Counted from the first letter of the stretch, positions 29,770 through 41,163 are shown. The stretch: 64,000 nt of DNA from an alpha proteobacterium BAL199 (GCA_000171835.1 ABHC01000018.1:62001-126000), one strand, 5' to 3'. Notes: generated from the sequence alone by a model not told the origin. A program made the numbers and translations.

Positions 29770-31002
29770 TCACTCCCCGAACAACGACAATTGCGCGCGA
29801 ACCGGTTTTGGAGCCGCGAACAAGCCGGTGTTCAGCCCCGCGGTACGCCGCGCCAGCCCCAATCGTCGGCAGGCCACCCGGAAGCGCTGACCAATCATCT
29901 GGGCGTAGGGTCCCTCGCCGCGCATGCGGGTTCCCCACTCCGCCCGGTACAACTCGCCGTCCCGGGTCTGCCGGACCAGGGACATGACCCGGTCGGCCCG
30001 GTCGGGAAAATGGGCGCGCAGAAACTCCTCGACCAGTCCGGCAATCTCCAGCGGCAAGCGCAGCAACACCCAGGTCGCAGCCTCGGCGCCGGCCGCGGCT
30101 GCGGCCTCCAGGATCGGCTCGATCTCGTGGTCGTTGATTGCGGGGATCACCGGCGCCACCAGCACGCTGGCTGGAACGCCCGCGTCGACACAGGCCCGGA
30201 TCGCCGCCAACCGTTTGTCCGGGCGCGGCGCCCGCGGCTCCAGCGTGCGGGCAAGCCCGAGATCCAGGGTGGTGATCGACAGCCCGACCTTGGCGAGCCC
30301 TTTGGCAGCCATCGGCCCCAGTATGTCCAGGTCGCGCACCACCAGGTCGGACTTGGTGACGATCATCACCGGGTGATCGTGCTCCGCCAGCACCTCGAGC
30401 ACGCCGCGGGTGATCCGCATCTCGCGCTCGATCGGCTGATACGGGTCCGTGTTGGTACCCATGGCGATGGTGTCGCACTCGTAGCCCTTACGGGCGAGTT
30501 CCTTGCGCAGCAGGGCCGGCGCCTCCGGCTTGGCCAGCAGCTTGGTCTCAAAGTCGAGCCCCGGCGACAGGCCAAGCCAGGCATGGGTCGGGCGGGCGAA
30601 GCAGTAGACGCAGCCGTGCTCGCAACCGCGATACGGGTTGATCGACCGGTCGAACGGCACGTCGGGGGAGTTATTACGGGCGATCACCGTGCGACTGGCG
30701 TCGATCGCCACCGTGGTTCGCAACCGCGGCTCGTCTTCGTCCGGCTTTCCGGCATCGGGTGGTTTCACCCAGCCATCGTCGATCCGGTCCCGGGTGTGCG
30801 CCTCGTAGCGGCCCGCTTGGTTCGACACCGCTCCGCGGCCCTTGCGGGCGGTCGGGGCGATCACATCGCTGGGCAGGTCAACCAGACGAACCGGTTCCTC
30901 GTCGCCGCCGAAGTCACCGTATTCCTCTGGCGGGGTGTCCTGCGCAAATTCGGCAGCGAACACCTCCAGTGGATCGGCAGGTTGGGAGCGGACACGGGCC
31001 AT
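29770..31002 (-). CDS. PA0069/Rv2578c-family radical SAM protein
   Basis: This 410-aa protein has the radical SAM cluster CEHGCVYC (CxxxCxxC) near residue 140, in the context INPYRGCEHGCVYCFARP. A TIM-barrel-like core follows (VMIVTKSDLVVRDLDIL, LVAPVIPAINDHEIEPIL). It resembles spore photoproduct lyase-like and uncharacterised PA0069 proteins; the reaction is unknown. ATG 31002 begins MARVRSQPADPLEVF, as relatives do. A longer frame upstream is Arg-rich and overlaps the next gene's 3' end. Confidence 0.88.
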   Translation of the reverse strand: MARVRSQPADPLEVFAAEFAQDTPPEEYGDFGGDEEPVRLVDLPSDVIAPTARKGRGAVSNQAGRYEAHTRDRIDDGWVKPPDAGKPDEDEPRLRTTVAIDASRTVIARNNSPDVPFDRSINPYRGCEHGCVYCFARPTHAWLGLSPGLDFETKLLAKPEAPALLRKELARKGYECDTIAMGTNTDPYQPIEREMRITRGVLEVLAEHDHPVMIVTKSDLVVRDLDILGPMAAKGLAKVGLSITTLDLGLARTLEPRAPRPDKRLAAIRACVDAGVPASVLVAPVIPAINDHEIEPILEAAAAAGAEAATWVLLRLPLEIAGLVEEFLRAHFPDRADRVMSLVRQTRDGELYRAEWGTRMRGEGPYAQMIGQRFRVACRRLGLARRTAGLNTGLFAAPKPVRAQLSLFGE

Positions 31003-31063
31003 CCATCGACAATACGTACATGGCCGGAACAAATCAAGAACATCACTTGATGAGGAGTCTCGG

Positions 31064-31267
31064 TCAGGTCGGCGTCGGCGCTTCATCCTCCGGGTCCAGC
31101 CGACGGCCGTCATGCGTCCGGGCCGACTCGTCGCCGAGCCGTTCGTCAAACTGCCGCTCAACCTTGGTACGGCCGTGCGTCACCCGGTTCTCCGCAGCCT
31201 GCGCCGCGCGCGCCGCGCGTTCCTTGCGCTTGCGATGGGTTCGCAGGTTGACGACATTGCCGCTCAC
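31064..31267 (-). CDS. DUF4169 family small protein
   Basis: This 67-aa basic protein opens with the DUF4169 signature GNVVNLRTHRKRKERAA and GRTKVERQ. It is predicted to be one charged helix, and its function is unknown. The GTG start at 31267 overlaps the TGA of the upstream kinase-like gene (GTGA), so the pair is translationally coupled. Confidence 0.8.
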   Translation of the reverse strand: MSGNVVNLRTHRKRKERAARAAQAAENRVTHGRTKVERQFDERLGDESARTHDGRRLDPEDEAPTPT

Positions 31268-32301
31268 GGAACCAACTCCTCCGCGGTGAACGCCTTGGGC
31301 CCGGACCACTGCTCGCGGGCCGCCTCCATCATCGCCGGATCGGCGAAACGCGCAAGCCGCCTCGCCTGATCGGCAACATCGGGTTTCGAGGAAGCAAGCG
31401 CCGCCGCGACATCGGTCCGCGCGGCCCAGGCGCAGGCCCAGGTGGTGGTCCGCAACCAGATAAGCCGACGGTAGGCCAGGATGTGCGGCCGCACCGTATC
31501 GACAACCGGCCTCGGCATTGCCGTGGTCCAGGCGTTGTGGAATCCGATGATATCGGAACGCTGGGCCGTGCCGGTCACCGCCGGATCCCAGTTCAGGGAG
31601 GTCGGCAGGCTAGCGTGGGCGAGATCGACCGCCGGGCTGTCGTACACCGGCCGCTCGACATCCAGCATCACCGCGGTCCCATCCAGTCGGATCCGAAAGT
31701 TGCCGGGATGGGTGTCGGCCAGCGTCAGACGGGGTGCCGGGCGACTCTGGTCGGCTGTGGCGGCCGCCGCGGCCATCTCCGTTTCGAGCAACCTCCGCAC
31801 CGACGCGGTCAGGGTATCCCGGATCGGGTCGAGTTGGCCGCGCGCCACCTGCAGCAGGTAGCCGACCGGATCCATCGGATCGAGCAGCGGCCGGCGCCTT
31901 GCAGGCACCGGAACCGGCAGGCCATGGACCCCCGCCAACGCCCTGCCCAACGCCGGCAGATCGTCCGGCAGATGCGGCGGCCGACCGTCGATCGCATCGA
32001 CCACCAGCCCGCCCCAGGGCAGACGGCGGCCGACCCGCAGGAGCCCGTGAAGCCGCGGCGTGCTGCCGCTGGGCTCGCCGCGCCGGAACGCCTGGGCCTC
32101 GTAGATCAGCGCGGCCCTTGGGCTGAGGCCGAGATGGCTGAGTTTCGGAATCCGCACCATCAACGCCGGACCACCGGGCTTGGGCTGCAGCCGCCAGTGA
32201 TCGTGCACCCGCCCGGCCAGCGGGGCTTCCGGCAGGCGCTCGACGGCGACGCCGAGAATCGACGCGAGAGTGGCGCGCGAAAGCGAGGGTTCGTCTACCA
32301 T
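31264..32301 (-). CDS. Aminoglycoside phosphotransferase-like kinase (APH family)
   Basis: This 345-aa protein has a kinase-like fold. A loose N-lobe (about 40-110) precedes the catalytic loop LTLADTHPGNFRI (Asp-His-x-Gly-Asn type with the His shifted) and the metal-binding MLDVERPVYDSPAVDLAHA. The family phosphorylates small molecules such as choline, homoserine or aminoglycosides; nothing in the context indicates the substrate. The usual HGDLHxxN becomes ADTHPGN, so activity should not be assumed. Confidence 0.75.
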   Translation of the reverse strand: MVDEPSLSRATLASILGVAVERLPEAPLAGRVHDHWRLQPKPGGPALMVRIPKLSHLGLSPRAALIYEAQAFRRGEPSGSTPRLHGLLRVGRRLPWGGLVVDAIDGRPPHLPDDLPALGRALAGVHGLPVPVPARRRPLLDPMDPVGYLLQVARGQLDPIRDTLTASVRRLLETEMAAAAATADQSRPAPRLTLADTHPGNFRIRLDGTAVMLDVERPVYDSPAVDLAHASLPTSLNWDPAVTGTAQRSDIIGFHNAWTTAMPRPVVDTVRPHILAYRRLIWLRTTTWACAWAARTDVAAALASSKPDVADQARRLARFADPAMMEAAREQWSGPKAFTAEELVP

Positions 32302-32334
32302 CGGAGTCCCCTAGCACAGCGCTCCGGCCGACGC

Positions 32335-33099
32335 ATGCCCCGCTCCACTTTACCGCGTCCCGACCTGCCGCGACCACGGGCGATGCGCCAAGATGCCGCC
32401 GCTGTGGTTGGCCCGCCGGGCTCTCGTCAGCTGAGCTTGAGCGTGGTGATTGTGGTGGACCGTGATGTCGACCGCCTGGCGGCCTGCCTTCAAGCTCTGG
32501 CAACCGCTCCCCGGCGCGGCATCGATCCGGAAATCCTGGTGGTCGACCCCGACGATTCTCCGGCTGTCAGGGAGATCGCCGAGGCCGCCGGGGCCCGAAT
32601 CCTGCCGGCAACAGGCTCGCGCGGTGCTCTGTTCGCGTCAGGCACCAAAGCGGCGACCGGCGAGTGGTTGCTCTTGCTGCGTTCCGGGACGGTGTTGGAG
32701 CGGGGCTGGGATGCGACCCTCGTGGTGTTCGCCCACGAGGAACGCAACCGCGAGCGGGGAGCCGTGTACAGCTACCGGGCCGACAGCGACGACCCGGGGG
32801 CGCGGTGCATCGAACGGACCGTGCGGTTCCGCAACCGCTGGCTCGGCTTGCCCTCCGGCGCCCAGGGACTGGTGATTCGCCGGCGGTTCCTGACGCATCT
32901 CGGCGGGGTACCGGACCTCAACCGCGGTGAGGACCTTGTGCTGGCACGCCGGTTGGGGCTGGGACGGCTGGCGCTGTTCGACGTGACGGCCCGGGTCCGG
33001 CCGGTCTTCGGGGCATGGCCGGCGCTTGCCGGCGCATTGCGGCTGCTGCTGTTCGGACTGCGGGTACCACCGCGCTGGCTGCAGCGCCTGGGCGACTGA
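32335..33099 (+). CDS. Family-2 glycosyltransferase-like protein
   Basis: This 254-aa protein has a GT-A N-terminus: LSLSVVIVVDRDVDRLAACL, then PEILVVDPDDSPAVREIAEA and GALFASGTKAATGEWLLLL. The nucleotide-binding DxD position is not obvious where expected (LRSGTVLERGWDATL). It ends with a hydrophobic, basic tail (LAGALRLLLFGLRVPPRW) that may associate with the membrane. The start is uncertain (ATG 32335 or 32383). It is divergent from the kinase-like gene. Confidence 0.7.
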   Translation: MPRSTLPRPDLPRPRAMRQDAAAVVGPPGSRQLSLSVVIVVDRDVDRLAACLQALATAPRRGIDPEILVVDPDDSPAVREIAEAAGARILPATGSRGALFASGTKAATGEWLLLLRSGTVLERGWDATLVVFAHEERNRERGAVYSYRADSDDPGARCIERTVRFRNRWLGLPSGAQGLVIRRRFLTHLGGVPDLNRGEDLVLARRLGLGRLALFDVTARVRPVFGAWPALAGALRLLLFGLRVPPRWLQRLGD

Positions 33100-33114
33100 C
33101 GCCGATCGGCCACG

Positions 33115-33666
33115 TCACACCTTGCCGCGTGCGCCCTCATGCTCGCGCAGCCGCGGCAGGATCTCGACGAAATTGCAGGGCCGGTACCGGAAATCCAGCT
33201 GGTGCACCAGAATGTCGTCCCAGGCGTCCTTGCAGGCGCCGGTCGATCCCGGCAGCGCGAACAGGTAGGTGCCGCGCGCCACCCCGGCGGTCGCACGCGA
33301 CTGGATCGTCGACGTGCCGATCTTCTGGAAGCTGAGCCAGCGGAACATTTCGCCGAAGCCTTCGATCCGCTTCTCGTAGACCTGCTCGAACGCCTCCGGT
33401 GTCACGTCGCGACCGGTAACGCCGGTGCCGCCGGTGGCAATCACCACCTCGACACCGTCATCGGCGATCCAGGTCTGAAGTTGACCGACAATTGCCGGAA
33501 CATCGTCCGTGACAATCGCCCGGGCGGCCAGTACATGCCCGGAATCAGTCAGGCGCTGAACCAGCGTATCGCCGGATCGGTCGCTGTCCGGCGTGCGGGT
33601 GTCGGAAACGGTCAGGACGGCAATACGAACGGGAACGAAGGGGCGGGACTCGTCAATACCGGGCAT
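33115..33666 (-). CDS. moaB: Molybdenum cofactor biosynthesis protein B
   Basis: This 183-aa MogA/MoaB fold protein would bind and adenylylate molybdopterin. Motifs are [37 protein letters not shown] and the C-terminal [18 protein letters not shown]. Its start overlaps the upstream transglycosylase stop by 14 bp, so the two are co-transcribed although their functions are unrelated. No other moa gene is nearby. Confidence 0.95.
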   Translation of the reverse strand: MPGIDESRPFVPVRIAVLTVSDTRTPDSDRSGDTLVQRLTDSGHVLAARAIVTDDVPAIVGQLQTWIADDGVEVVIATGGTGVTGRDVTPEAFEQVYEKRIEGFGEMFRWLSFQKIGTSTIQSRATAGVARGTYLFALPGSTGACKDAWDDILVHQLDFRYRPCNFVEILPRLREHEGARGKV

Positions 33667-35533
33667 CGCGGATCACCGGGTCGGAGGATCGATCCGATGA
33701 TATGTAGCGCGGCCACTCGCCCGCGGCCACCTGATCCAGCGATGGCTGGGTCTGGCCCAAGCGATATCGGTAGACCCAGACGTTCGCCAGCACCTTCTCG
33801 ATGTACTCTCGGGTCTCGCGCGACGGGATCGACTCGATGAACAGCAACGGATCATCGCGGAAGTCGACGCGCTTGGTCCACTTGCCGAGGTTGCCCGGCC
33901 CGGCGTTGTAGGCTGCCAGCAGCCGGAACATGTCACCCTCGACCCGGTCGAGGTCGAGCAGGTGGGCCAGGTAGCGCTGCCCGAGCGCCATGTTCAGCTC
34001 GGGCACATACAATTCGTGCCGGTGATCAAGCTCGTCATCCTCGTCGACGAAGCTGGCGGTACGCGGCATCAACTGCATCAGTCCGCGAGCGCCTTGCGCC
34101 GATCGGGCACGCCGGTCAAAGCCGGATTCCTGACGAATGATGCCGTAGACCAGCGCCCGGTCGATCGCGAAGCCCGACGACGGGACCCAACTCGGCAACG
34201 GGAACAGGGCGGCGTGGTAGGTACGCCCGGTGGACACCCGGATGATGCCGGCCAGGCGAATCGCCAACCCAGGCATGTCGTTCTGCGTGGCAATGGTCAT
34301 CAACGGTTCGCGCAGGGACGGGTCGAGCCGGGGGAAAAGCTTGCGCCATTCCTTCTCAGCCCGCTCGCTTTGCCCGACCTGCAGCAGGGCGAATGCCCGT
34401 CGGCCGCCGTCATGGGCCGCCAGCGCGGTGAAGCGCGCAGTCGTGAGTCGCGGCAGCGACCAGTCGAACGGCACCTCGACGCCGAGCGCGCGACGCCCCA
34501 GGAGGCCATAGAATGTCAACGGAAACTGGGCCGCCCGGGCCAGCCAGCGGGTGGATTCCGCCGGTCGCTGAAGTTGCAGATGCCCGCGCGACGCCCAGTA
34601 GGCGCCGGCAGATCGCAATGTCCGAGAGGTCCGCTCGGCCATCGCCAGCGATTGAAAATGCTCCACGGCTTCCGGGATCCGGCCAAGCCGCCAAGCCGAC
34701 AGCCCGGCCGTCCAATGCACCCAGGGCAAGAACTCACCGGCCTGTTCGGCGCTGGCCGTCGCGAGGCGCAACGCATCCTCATCGTGACCCAGAACGAAAT
34801 AGCCGATGGCAATCTTGCCCCGCTGATCGGCCTGCTCGACCGAGTCCAGCAGTTCTCCTGCGTCAGGGCGGGCCAACCGCGTCAAGGCAGCCGATGGACG
34901 GCCGCTCCGGATCAGGCGGCGCAAGTCGCGCTTCAGGCTGCGGATCGCTGCCTGCTCTGTGCTGGTCCGTTTGCGGGGGGATACGTAGAGCGTGACGTCG
35001 ACCACCGCGTCGGCGCCATTGCCGCCCAGGTATCCGCCGACCGGGGACGTCGGCTCCGCGGCGTCAGCCGGTTTGCGCTTCATCGCCAGTCGATCGATTC
35101 GATCGGCGTCCGGGTGGTCGGCATACAGCGCCAGCCAACCGCGCAGGTCCCGCCAAGTCGACCGGTAGGCCGTTGGATGCAGGAAGCGCTGCGCCTGAAC
35201 GTGGCCCATCAGGATGCGATCCTCGAGGGAGCGGATCACACGGTCCACCGCCTTGAGCTTGCCCTCGTCCTGAAGCCGGAAAATCTCTTTGTAGCGGCGG
35301 ACGTCGGCCTCGGACAGAATCCGCGGCAGCTCGGCCGGATCATCGCGGAAACTGTCGCGGCGCAGATTGGGAGGCAGAAACGCGGTCTCAAGATCAGCGC
35401 TGCTGGTCAGCGTCTGATCGGACCGCAACGCCTCTCCCACGTCCTGGGCCTGGGATGGCACGGGCGCGCAGACGAACCAGCCGGCAATGACCAGAATTCC
35501 GAGGAATTTCCCTCGAACGACCCGGTGAGGCAT
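33653..35533 (-). CDS. Soluble lytic murein transglycosylase (Slt-type)
   Basis: This 626-aa periplasmic enzyme cleaves the glycan strand of peptidoglycan to 1,6-anhydro ends. A signal peptide ([20 protein letters not shown]) leads to a long helical superhelix (about 40-440). The C-terminal lysozyme-like SLT domain has the catalytic Glu in [15 protein letters not shown], the [10 protein letters not shown] motif and the [13 protein letters not shown] motif. The ATG at 35533 gives the cleanest signal peptide; the frame also has an ATG at 35566. It is followed by overlapping moaB. Confidence 0.93.
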   Translation of the reverse strand: MPHRVVRGKFLGILVIAGWFVCAPVPSQAQDVGEALRSDQTLTSSADLETAFLPPNLRRDSFRDDPAELPRILSEADVRRYKEIFRLQDEGKLKAVDRVIRSLEDRILMGHVQAQRFLHPTAYRSTWRDLRGWLALYADHPDADRIDRLAMKRKPADAAEPTSPVGGYLGGNGADAVVDVTLYVSPRKRTSTEQAAIRSLKRDLRRLIRSGRPSAALTRLARPDAGELLDSVEQADQRGKIAIGYFVLGHDEDALRLATASAEQAGEFLPWVHWTAGLSAWRLGRIPEAVEHFQSLAMAERTSRTLRSAGAYWASRGHLQLQRPAESTRWLARAAQFPLTFYGLLGRRALGVEVPFDWSLPRLTTARFTALAAHDGGRRAFALLQVGQSERAEKEWRKLFPRLDPSLREPLMTIATQNDMPGLAIRLAGIIRVSTGRTYHAALFPLPSWVPSSGFAIDRALVYGIIRQESGFDRRARSAQGARGLMQLMPRTASFVDEDDELDHRHELYVPELNMALGQRYLAHLLDLDRVEGDMFRLLAAYNAGPGNLGKWTKRVDFRDDPLLFIESIPSRETREYIEKVLANVWVYRYRLGQTQPSLDQVAAGEWPRYISSDRSSDPVIRDARY

Positions 35534-35587
35534 TCGCCAAATGTGTCTAAAATGTGGCGGGAGCATGCGTTAACAATTAGGATAAAT

Positions 35588-35624
35588 CCTCGCCCTAGAC
35601 AAGCCTTTGACAGACTAGGCGAGG
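35588..35624. terminator. Hairpin in the udg-slt intergenic region
   Basis: CCTCGCCCTAG (35588-35598) pairs with CTAGGCGAGG (35615-35624) with one bulged base. It lies downstream of the uracil-DNA glycosylase gene and upstream of slt on the minus strand. There is no clear T-tract, so it could be a weak terminator or a regulatory dyad. Confidence 0.4.
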
Positions 35625-35742
35625 TTCAAAGATGTGGATAAATCGCAGGCGATGCGTGCGGTTCATCAATTAAGATCGATTCGATCAGAATCCGGCTAAG
35701 GATCGATAGAATGCACTGCAGCATTCGGCGGTTTTGACTCAA

Positions 35743-36606
35743 TCATGTGTCAGACGCGGCGGTGTTGATGCCCGCTTCAACCAACCATCGCTTCAACGCC
35801 AGCAGGTCCTTCCAAGCACTAGCCTTTTGACCGGGCGAGCGCAGCAGATAGGCCGGATGGTAGGTTGCGAGCGCCGGGACGGCTGCGGCGGCCGATGGGC
35901 CCTGCCAGTCGAACCAGCGGCCACGCAGCCGGGTGATGCCCTCTTGGCGATCCAACAAAGTCTTCACGGAGGTTCCGCCGACCAGGACCAGGACCCGCGG
36001 CGCCGCAAGCTCAATGTGCCTTTGGATGAACGGCAGACACATCGCCATTTCATTGTCCGTCGGATTGCGGTTCCCAGGCGGACGCCACGGTAGGACATTG
36101 CTGATGTAGACGTTGCGCTGGCGGTCCAGGCCGATGGTCGCCAACATCCGATCCAGCAATTGCCCGCTCAGTCCGACAAACGGCCGGCCGGCGCGATCCT
36201 CGTCGGCGCCGGGAGCCTCGCCAACGACCATCACCGGCGCGCCCGGAACACCGTCGGCAAAGACGGTATTGGTTGCCGTGACCTTGAGCGGGCAGCCGTC
36301 GAATGCCTGCAGGATGCCGCGCAGCTCCTCAAGGGTCTTGGCGGAAAAAGCGGCCGAGCGGGCGGCCCCCAGTGAGCCGTCGACAGGGGCAGCGCGCGCG
36401 GGCCGTGTCGGTCGTGCCTGCGGCTCGGCCTGTTGAGCCACAGTCGCAACTGGTTTCGCAGCCGCAGCAACCGTTGGAATCTGCGGCGGAGGGCGGACAC
36501 TGGCGAACCGGTCAACAGCGATATCGCCCATCGGCTCGTCGACGCCGGCATCGACATACCAACCCAGCAGTGCCCGGGCAGCCGCACGGGAATCGCTCAT
36601 GGCCAC
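35743..36606 (-). CDS. Family-4 uracil-DNA glycosylase
   Basis: This 287-aa enzyme excises uracil from DNA. A variable Ala/Pro-rich N-terminal extension (about 30-85) precedes the catalytic region [20 protein letters not shown]. The characteristic Cys residues for the iron-sulfur cluster are in FDGCPLK and EMAMCLPFI, and [14 protein letters not shown] and [12 protein letters not shown] complete the family. The N-terminal tail is common in alphaproteobacterial members. The gene stands alone, divergent from ETF-QO. Confidence 0.9.
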   Translation of the reverse strand: MAMSDSRAAARALLGWYVDAGVDEPMGDIAVDRFASVRPPPQIPTVAAAAKPVATVAQQAEPQARPTRPARAAPVDGSLGAARSAAFSAKTLEELRGILQAFDGCPLKVTATNTVFADGVPGAPVMVVGEAPGADEDRAGRPFVGLSGQLLDRMLATIGLDRQRNVYISNVLPWRPPGNRNPTDNEMAMCLPFIQRHIELAAPRVLVLVGGTSVKTLLDRQEGITRLRGRWFDWQGPSAAAAVPALATYHPAYLLRSPGQKASAWKDLLALKRWLVEAGINTAASDT

Positions 36607-36754
36607 GCCCCGAGAGACCGACCGGCGGTGAGAAATCCGGCGATTCCGCCGGTGGCTGCCCCTGGATCACGGCACATGCGTGATATATGACAGGTCATGA
36701 CGCGTCGGGCCATGCCGACGGTGTTGACGAGGTCATGGGGTGGCAGGAGGTACG

Positions 36755-38401
36755 ATGAGCACTGAACGCGAATCGATGGAGTGCGATGTCGTTATCGTCG
36801 GCGCCGGGCCCTCGGGGCTGGCAGCGGCGATCCGGCTGAAACAGCTATGCGCCGAAGCCGGAACCGATCTTTCCGTGGTGGTCCTCGAGAAGGGCGCCGA
36901 GGTCGGCGCGCACATTCTGTCCGGCGCGGTGATCGAGCCGCGAGCCCTGAACGAACTGTTTCCGGACTGGAAGGAACGCGGAGCGCCGCTGAACACCCCG
37001 GCTGCCGACGACCGGTTCATGTTCCTGACCGCCAAGGGCGCCTATCGGCTGCCGACTCCGCCGCAGATGAACAACCACGGCAACTACATTGTCAGCCTCG
37101 GCAACGTCTGCCGGTGGCTCGGCGAACAGGCGACCGAACTCGGGATCGAGATCTATCCGGGTTTCGCGGCAGCCGAAGTGTTGTACCACGACGATGGCAG
37201 CGTCAAAGGTGTCGCGACCGGCGACATGGGCATCGGCAAGGACGGCCAGAAGACGGCCAGCCATCAGCCGGGCATGGAACTGCACGCCAAGGTCACGCTG
37301 TTCGGCGAAGGCTGTCGCGGATCACTCACCGAGGGCTTGTTCGAGCGGTTCGCCCTGCGCGAGGACTGCGATCCGCAGACCTACGGCATCGCCCTCAAGG
37401 AGCTTTGGGAAGTCGATCAAGCCAAGCACAAGCCCGGTACCATCGTTCACACCGTGGGCTGGCCGCTCGATGGCGAGACCTATGGCGGTTCGTTCCTCTA
37501 TCACCTTGAGGACAATCAGGTTTCGATCGGGTTCGTGGTGGGGCTGGACTACAAGAATCCCTTCCTGTCGCCATTCGAGGAGTTTCAACGCTTCAAGCAG
37601 CACCCGTCGGTGCGGCCCCTGCTGGAGGGCGGGCGGCGGATCTCCTACGGCGCCCGCGCGTTGAACGAGGGTGGATTTCAGGCCATCCCGACCCTGGTGT
37701 TCCCGGGCGGAGCCATCATGGGCTGCGGCGCCGGCTTCCTGAACGTCCCGAAGATCAAAGGCAGCCACACCGCCATGAAATCCGGCATGCTGGCGGCCGA
37801 AGCGGCGTTCGACGCCTTGAAGGACGGCGCCGTCGGGGCCGGGGTGATGCTGAACGACTACCCCGAGCGGCTGAAGCAGTCCTGGGTGTGGGATGAGTTG
37901 CATCGCGCCCGCAACATCCGCCCGGCGTTCCATCTCGGCCTGTTTGCCGGAATCGCCTATTCGGCGGTCGACACCTTCCTGTTTCGCGGCAAAGCGCCGT
38001 GGACGCTGCATCATCATCCGGACCACGAGAGCCTGCGTCCGGCCGCCCAGTCGATCCCAATCAACTATCCGAAGCCGGACGGCATGATCAGCTTCGACCG
38101 GTTGTCCTCGGTGTTCCTGTCGAACACCAATCACGAGGAAAACCAGCCGGCGCACCTCACGCTCAGGGACGCCTCAGTGCCGATCGATCACAATCTCGCG
38201 GTCTACGACGCGCCGGAGCAACGCTATTGCCCCGCCGGGGTTTACGAGATCGTGCGCGACGCCGACGGCAGCAACCCGCGGCTGCAGATCAACGCGCAGA
38301 ACTGCGTGCATTGTAAGACCTGCGACATCAAGGACCCGTTGCAGAACATCCACTGGGTGGTGCCGGAGGGCGGGGGCGGTCCGGTCTACCCGAACATGTG
38401 A
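36755..38401 (+). CDS. Electron transfer flavoprotein-ubiquinone oxidoreductase
   Basis: This 548-aa inner-membrane-associated enzyme passes electrons from ETF to ubiquinone in fatty-acid and amino-acid oxidation. It has an N-terminal FAD Rossmann motif ([17 protein letters not shown]), a central ubiquinone/FAD region ([18 protein letters not shown]) and a C-terminal 4Fe-4S ferredoxin-like motif (CPAGVYEI, then [12 protein letters not shown]). AGGAGG at 36745-36750 fixes ATG 36755. Its stop overlaps the GTG start of the TPR lipoprotein by 4 bp. Confidence 0.97.
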   Translation: MSTERESMECDVVIVGAGPSGLAAAIRLKQLCAEAGTDLSVVVLEKGAEVGAHILSGAVIEPRALNELFPDWKERGAPLNTPAADDRFMFLTAKGAYRLPTPPQMNNHGNYIVSLGNVCRWLGEQATELGIEIYPGFAAAEVLYHDDGSVKGVATGDMGIGKDGQKTASHQPGMELHAKVTLFGEGCRGSLTEGLFERFALREDCDPQTYGIALKELWEVDQAKHKPGTIVHTVGWPLDGETYGGSFLYHLEDNQVSIGFVVGLDYKNPFLSPFEEFQRFKQHPSVRPLLEGGRRISYGARALNEGGFQAIPTLVFPGGAIMGCGAGFLNVPKIKGSHTAMKSGMLAAEAAFDALKDGAVGAGVMLNDYPERLKQSWVWDELHRARNIRPAFHLGLFAGIAYSAVDTFLFRGKAPWTLHHHPDHESLRPAAQSIPINYPKPDGMISFDRLSSVFLSNTNHEENQPAHLTLRDASVPIDHNLAVYDAPEQRYCPAGVYEIVRDADGSNPRLQINAQNCVHCKTCDIKDPLQNIHWVVPEGGGGPVYPNM

Positions 38402-40197
38402 GGTTGAGCTTGAGTCACTTCAGGCCGCGAAGCCGGCGAATCAATCTCCGGGCGGCAGCGGCTCTCCTGGCAGCGGCGCTTGGCGCCTGCGCGGCCAGTC
38501 CGGGCGCCGAGCGCGTAGCCGACGCTGGCCCGCCGCCGGTTGAACTGCGCTCCACGGTCGGGGCGTACCTGGCAGCCCAGCACGCCATCCGCACGCAGGA
38601 CGTCCGGCGCGCGAGCTTCTACCTGGATCGGGTTCTGGAGAGTGACCCGGGCAATCCGGCATTGCAGCGGCGGGCATTTCTGCTGCGTCTTGAGGCCGGC
38701 AATCTGGATGCGGCGGCAGAGCTTGCAAGTGCCGTCGCCGGCAACCCCGGAGAAGGGGCTTCGATCGCACACCTCTATTTGGCCGTCGAACAGGCAAGGC
38801 AAGGCAACTACTCCGAGTCGGTTGCGGAGATCGGCCGACTGGACGACCGGCGATTGAACCAGATCCTCGGCCCCATCATCGCCGCCTGGGCCGAGTTCGG
38901 GCGCGGCGCGCCGGACGCCGCCGAGGCGCAGATCGCCCGGTTGGCCGGCGATCAGGGCTTCGTCGGCCTGTACACGCTTCACGCGGCAATGCTGGCAGAG
39001 GCGACCGGGCGGACCGAGGAGGCCCGCAAGCGCTATACGACGGCTCTGACCCGCAGCGCGACACCACCGCTGCGTCTGCGATTGGTAGCCGCAGCATTCG
39101 AAGCCCGCAACGGACAGCTTGACCAGGCGCTTGCGCGGATCGACGAGGCGGAGGGCAGCATCAGCGATCCGACGGCGCTCAAGGCAACGCTGCGCCGGAT
39201 CGCCGACGGTGGTGAACCCCGGGCGCCGACCGCCGCGCGAGGGATCGCTGAAGCGCTTTTTGATCTGGCCAGCGCACTGCAGCGGGATCGCGGGTCGGAT
39301 TCAGCCATGATCTTTGCCCGGCTGGCCTTGCATCTGCAGCCGGACTTCGATCTCGCGGCGATGCTGATTGCCGAGATCCTCGACGACCGCAAACGTTTCG
39401 AGGAAGCCCTGGTCCTGTATGAGGCCGTCCGACCGGACTCACCGTACCGGCTGCTAGCCCGCCTGCGCGCGGTCAGCACTCTTGAAGGCCTGCAGCGCGA
39501 TGACGATGCCGCCCAGGAACTGATTGCGCTGGCCGCCGACCGGCCCGAGCTTCCTGACGCGCTGATCCGTCTCGGCGACCTTGAGCGCGGCCGGGAGAAC
39601 TGGGATGCGGCGATTGCCGCGTACGGTGGGGCGCTGGCGCGCATGCGGCCCTTGGAGCCCAGGCATTGGTCGGTGCTGTACACCCGCGGTATCGCGCTGG
39701 AGCGCGCCAAACGCTGGGAAGATGCCGAGCCGGACTTCCTGCGCGCGCTCGAACTTCGACCGGACCAGCCATATGTTCTGAATTACCTGGGATATTCCTG
39801 GGTCGATCGCGGCGAACATCTCGATCGCGCCAAGGCGATGATCGAAAAGGCGGTCGAGTTGCGGCCGCAGGATGGCTACATTGTCGACAGCCTGGGCTGG
39901 GCGCTTTACCGGCTGGGCGACCACGCCGGTGCTGTCGGTCACCTGGAGCGTGCGGTGGCGCTGCGTCCGACCGATCCGACGATCAACGATCACCTGGGCG
40001 ATGCCTATTGGCGGGTCGGGCGGCGCAACGAAGCCCGGTTCCAGTGGCAGCGTGCCCTGACGTTTGAGCCGACGCCGGACTTGGCCGTGGACATCGAGCG
40101 CAAGCTGCGCGATGGACTGGCGGCCCCGTCGGACCGAAGCGGCAAGGGGATCGGTGGCTCGGGGATCGTCGAAGGCACCGATCGGCGTCCCGGCTGA
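38398..40197 (+). CDS. TPR-repeat lipoprotein
   Basis: This 599-aa precursor has a short Arg-rich N-terminus, a hydrophobic stretch and a lipobox ([11 protein letters not shown]), so it should be lipidated in the envelope. The rest is a run of tetratricopeptide helices, clearest near the C-terminus ([60 protein letters not shown]). Such proteins scaffold envelope complexes; the partner is unknown. The GTG start overlaps the ETF-QO stop. It is followed 21 bp later by ispE. Confidence 0.85.
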   Translation: MRLSLSHFRPRSRRINLRAAAALLAAALGACAASPGAERVADAGPPPVELRSTVGAYLAAQHAIRTQDVRRASFYLDRVLESDPGNPALQRRAFLLRLEAGNLDAAAELASAVAGNPGEGASIAHLYLAVEQARQGNYSESVAEIGRLDDRRLNQILGPIIAAWAEFGRGAPDAAEAQIARLAGDQGFVGLYTLHAAMLAEATGRTEEARKRYTTALTRSATPPLRLRLVAAAFEARNGQLDQALARIDEAEGSISDPTALKATLRRIADGGEPRAPTAARGIAEALFDLASALQRDRGSDSAMIFARLALHLQPDFDLAAMLIAEILDDRKRFEEALVLYEAVRPDSPYRLLARLRAVSTLEGLQRDDDAAQELIALAADRPELPDALIRLGDLERGRENWDAAIAAYGGALARMRPLEPRHWSVLYTRGIALERAKRWEDAEPDFLRALELRPDQPYVLNYLGYSWVDRGEHLDRAKAMIEKAVELRPQDGYIVDSLGWALYRLGDHAGAVGHLERAVALRPTDPTINDHLGDAYWRVGRRNEARFQWQRALTFEPTPDLAVDIERKLRDGLAAPSDRSGKGIGGSGIVEGTDRRPG

Positions 40198-40218
40198 CGC
40201 AGCGACCAAGGTCGATCC

Positions 40219-41121
40219 GTGACATTCGAGCCGACCGAGAGTCTGGCACCTGCCAAGGTCAACCTGTGCCTTCACATCACCGGGCGTCGGACCAACGGCT
40301 ATCACGAACTGGACAGTGTGGTTGCCTTCGCCGACATCGGCGATGTTGTTGGCATCCGACCCGTCGATGACCGCGTGGAAATGCGGGTATCCTGCAGAAA
40401 CATGCCGGGTTCCGGCGATCCCACGGCCGAGGTAGTGCCTTTGGGTACTGCCAATCTGGCGTGGCGCGCACTGGCCGCTGGGGCGGCCGCGCTGGGCGGG
40501 ATTCCGGGGATCATCGTCTCGCTCGAGAAGCGTCTGCCGGCCGGGGCGGGGCTGGGCGGCGGGTCGAGCGACGCGGCGGCCGTGCTGCGCCTGATGATGG
40601 CGGCCTACGGTGGATCGCCGTCGCCGACAGTTGACGCCGCCGGACTCGGTGCCGATGTCCCGATGTGCCTGGATCCCCGGCCATGGCGGGCGCGCGGGCT
40701 GGGTGAAGTCCTGGCACCCCTGACCTTCGCCCATGATCTTCCAGCCGTGCTGGTCTGGCCCGGCCGACCGGTGGCTACGCCGGCGGTGTTTCAGGCACGC
40801 CGCGGCCCGTTCGGGTCGCCGGTACCGGACGCTGCCCTGACGCGCCTCGCGACCGACCCGCTCGGTGCCCTGGCAGGTCTGCGAAACGATCTTACCGATT
40901 CGGCATGCCGAATCGAGCCGGTCATTGTTGCGGCGCTGGAGGCCGTCCGGAGTTCGCGGCGATGCCGGTTGACGCGGATGACAGGCAGCGGATCGACTGT
41001 ATTCGGCTTGTTCGACGACGACGACGACGCCCGCCACGCTGCGGACGAACTTACCCATCGACATCCGGACTGGTGGGTACGGCCCACCCGCCTGCGCGGG
41101 GCGGCAGCCGCGGATCCCTGA
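40219..41121 (+). CDS. ispE: 4-diphosphocytidyl-2-C-methyl-D-erythritol kinase
   Basis: This 300-aa GHMP kinase of the non-mevalonate isoprenoid pathway phosphorylates CDP-methylerythritol. The N-terminal LAPAKVNLCLHITGRRTNGYHELDS, the ATP loop LPAGAGLGGGSSDAAAVLR and the C-terminal MTGSGSTVFGLF are all present. The start is GTG at 40219. It is co-directional with the TPR lipoprotein; this pairing recurs in alphaproteobacteria. Confidence 0.96.
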   Translation: MTFEPTESLAPAKVNLCLHITGRRTNGYHELDSVVAFADIGDVVGIRPVDDRVEMRVSCRNMPGSGDPTAEVVPLGTANLAWRALAAGAAALGGIPGIIVSLEKRLPAGAGLGGGSSDAAAVLRLMMAAYGGSPSPTVDAAGLGADVPMCLDPRPWRARGLGEVLAPLTFAHDLPAVLVWPGRPVATPAVFQARRGPFGSPVPDAALTRLATDPLGALAGLRNDLTDSACRIEPVIVAALEAVRSSRRCRLTRMTGSGSTVFGLFDDDDDARHAADELTHRHPDWWVRPTRLRGAAAADP

Positions 41122-41163
41122 GCCCTGGTGCCGTTGGTTGGACTGGCGCCGTCCGGATCCTCC

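Noticed and set aside
31483-32334. Long plus-strand open frame upstream of the glycosyltransferase
   Set aside because: It is antisense to the APH-like kinase. High G+C makes such long shadows common, and the encoded sequence is Arg/Gln-rich without a domain.
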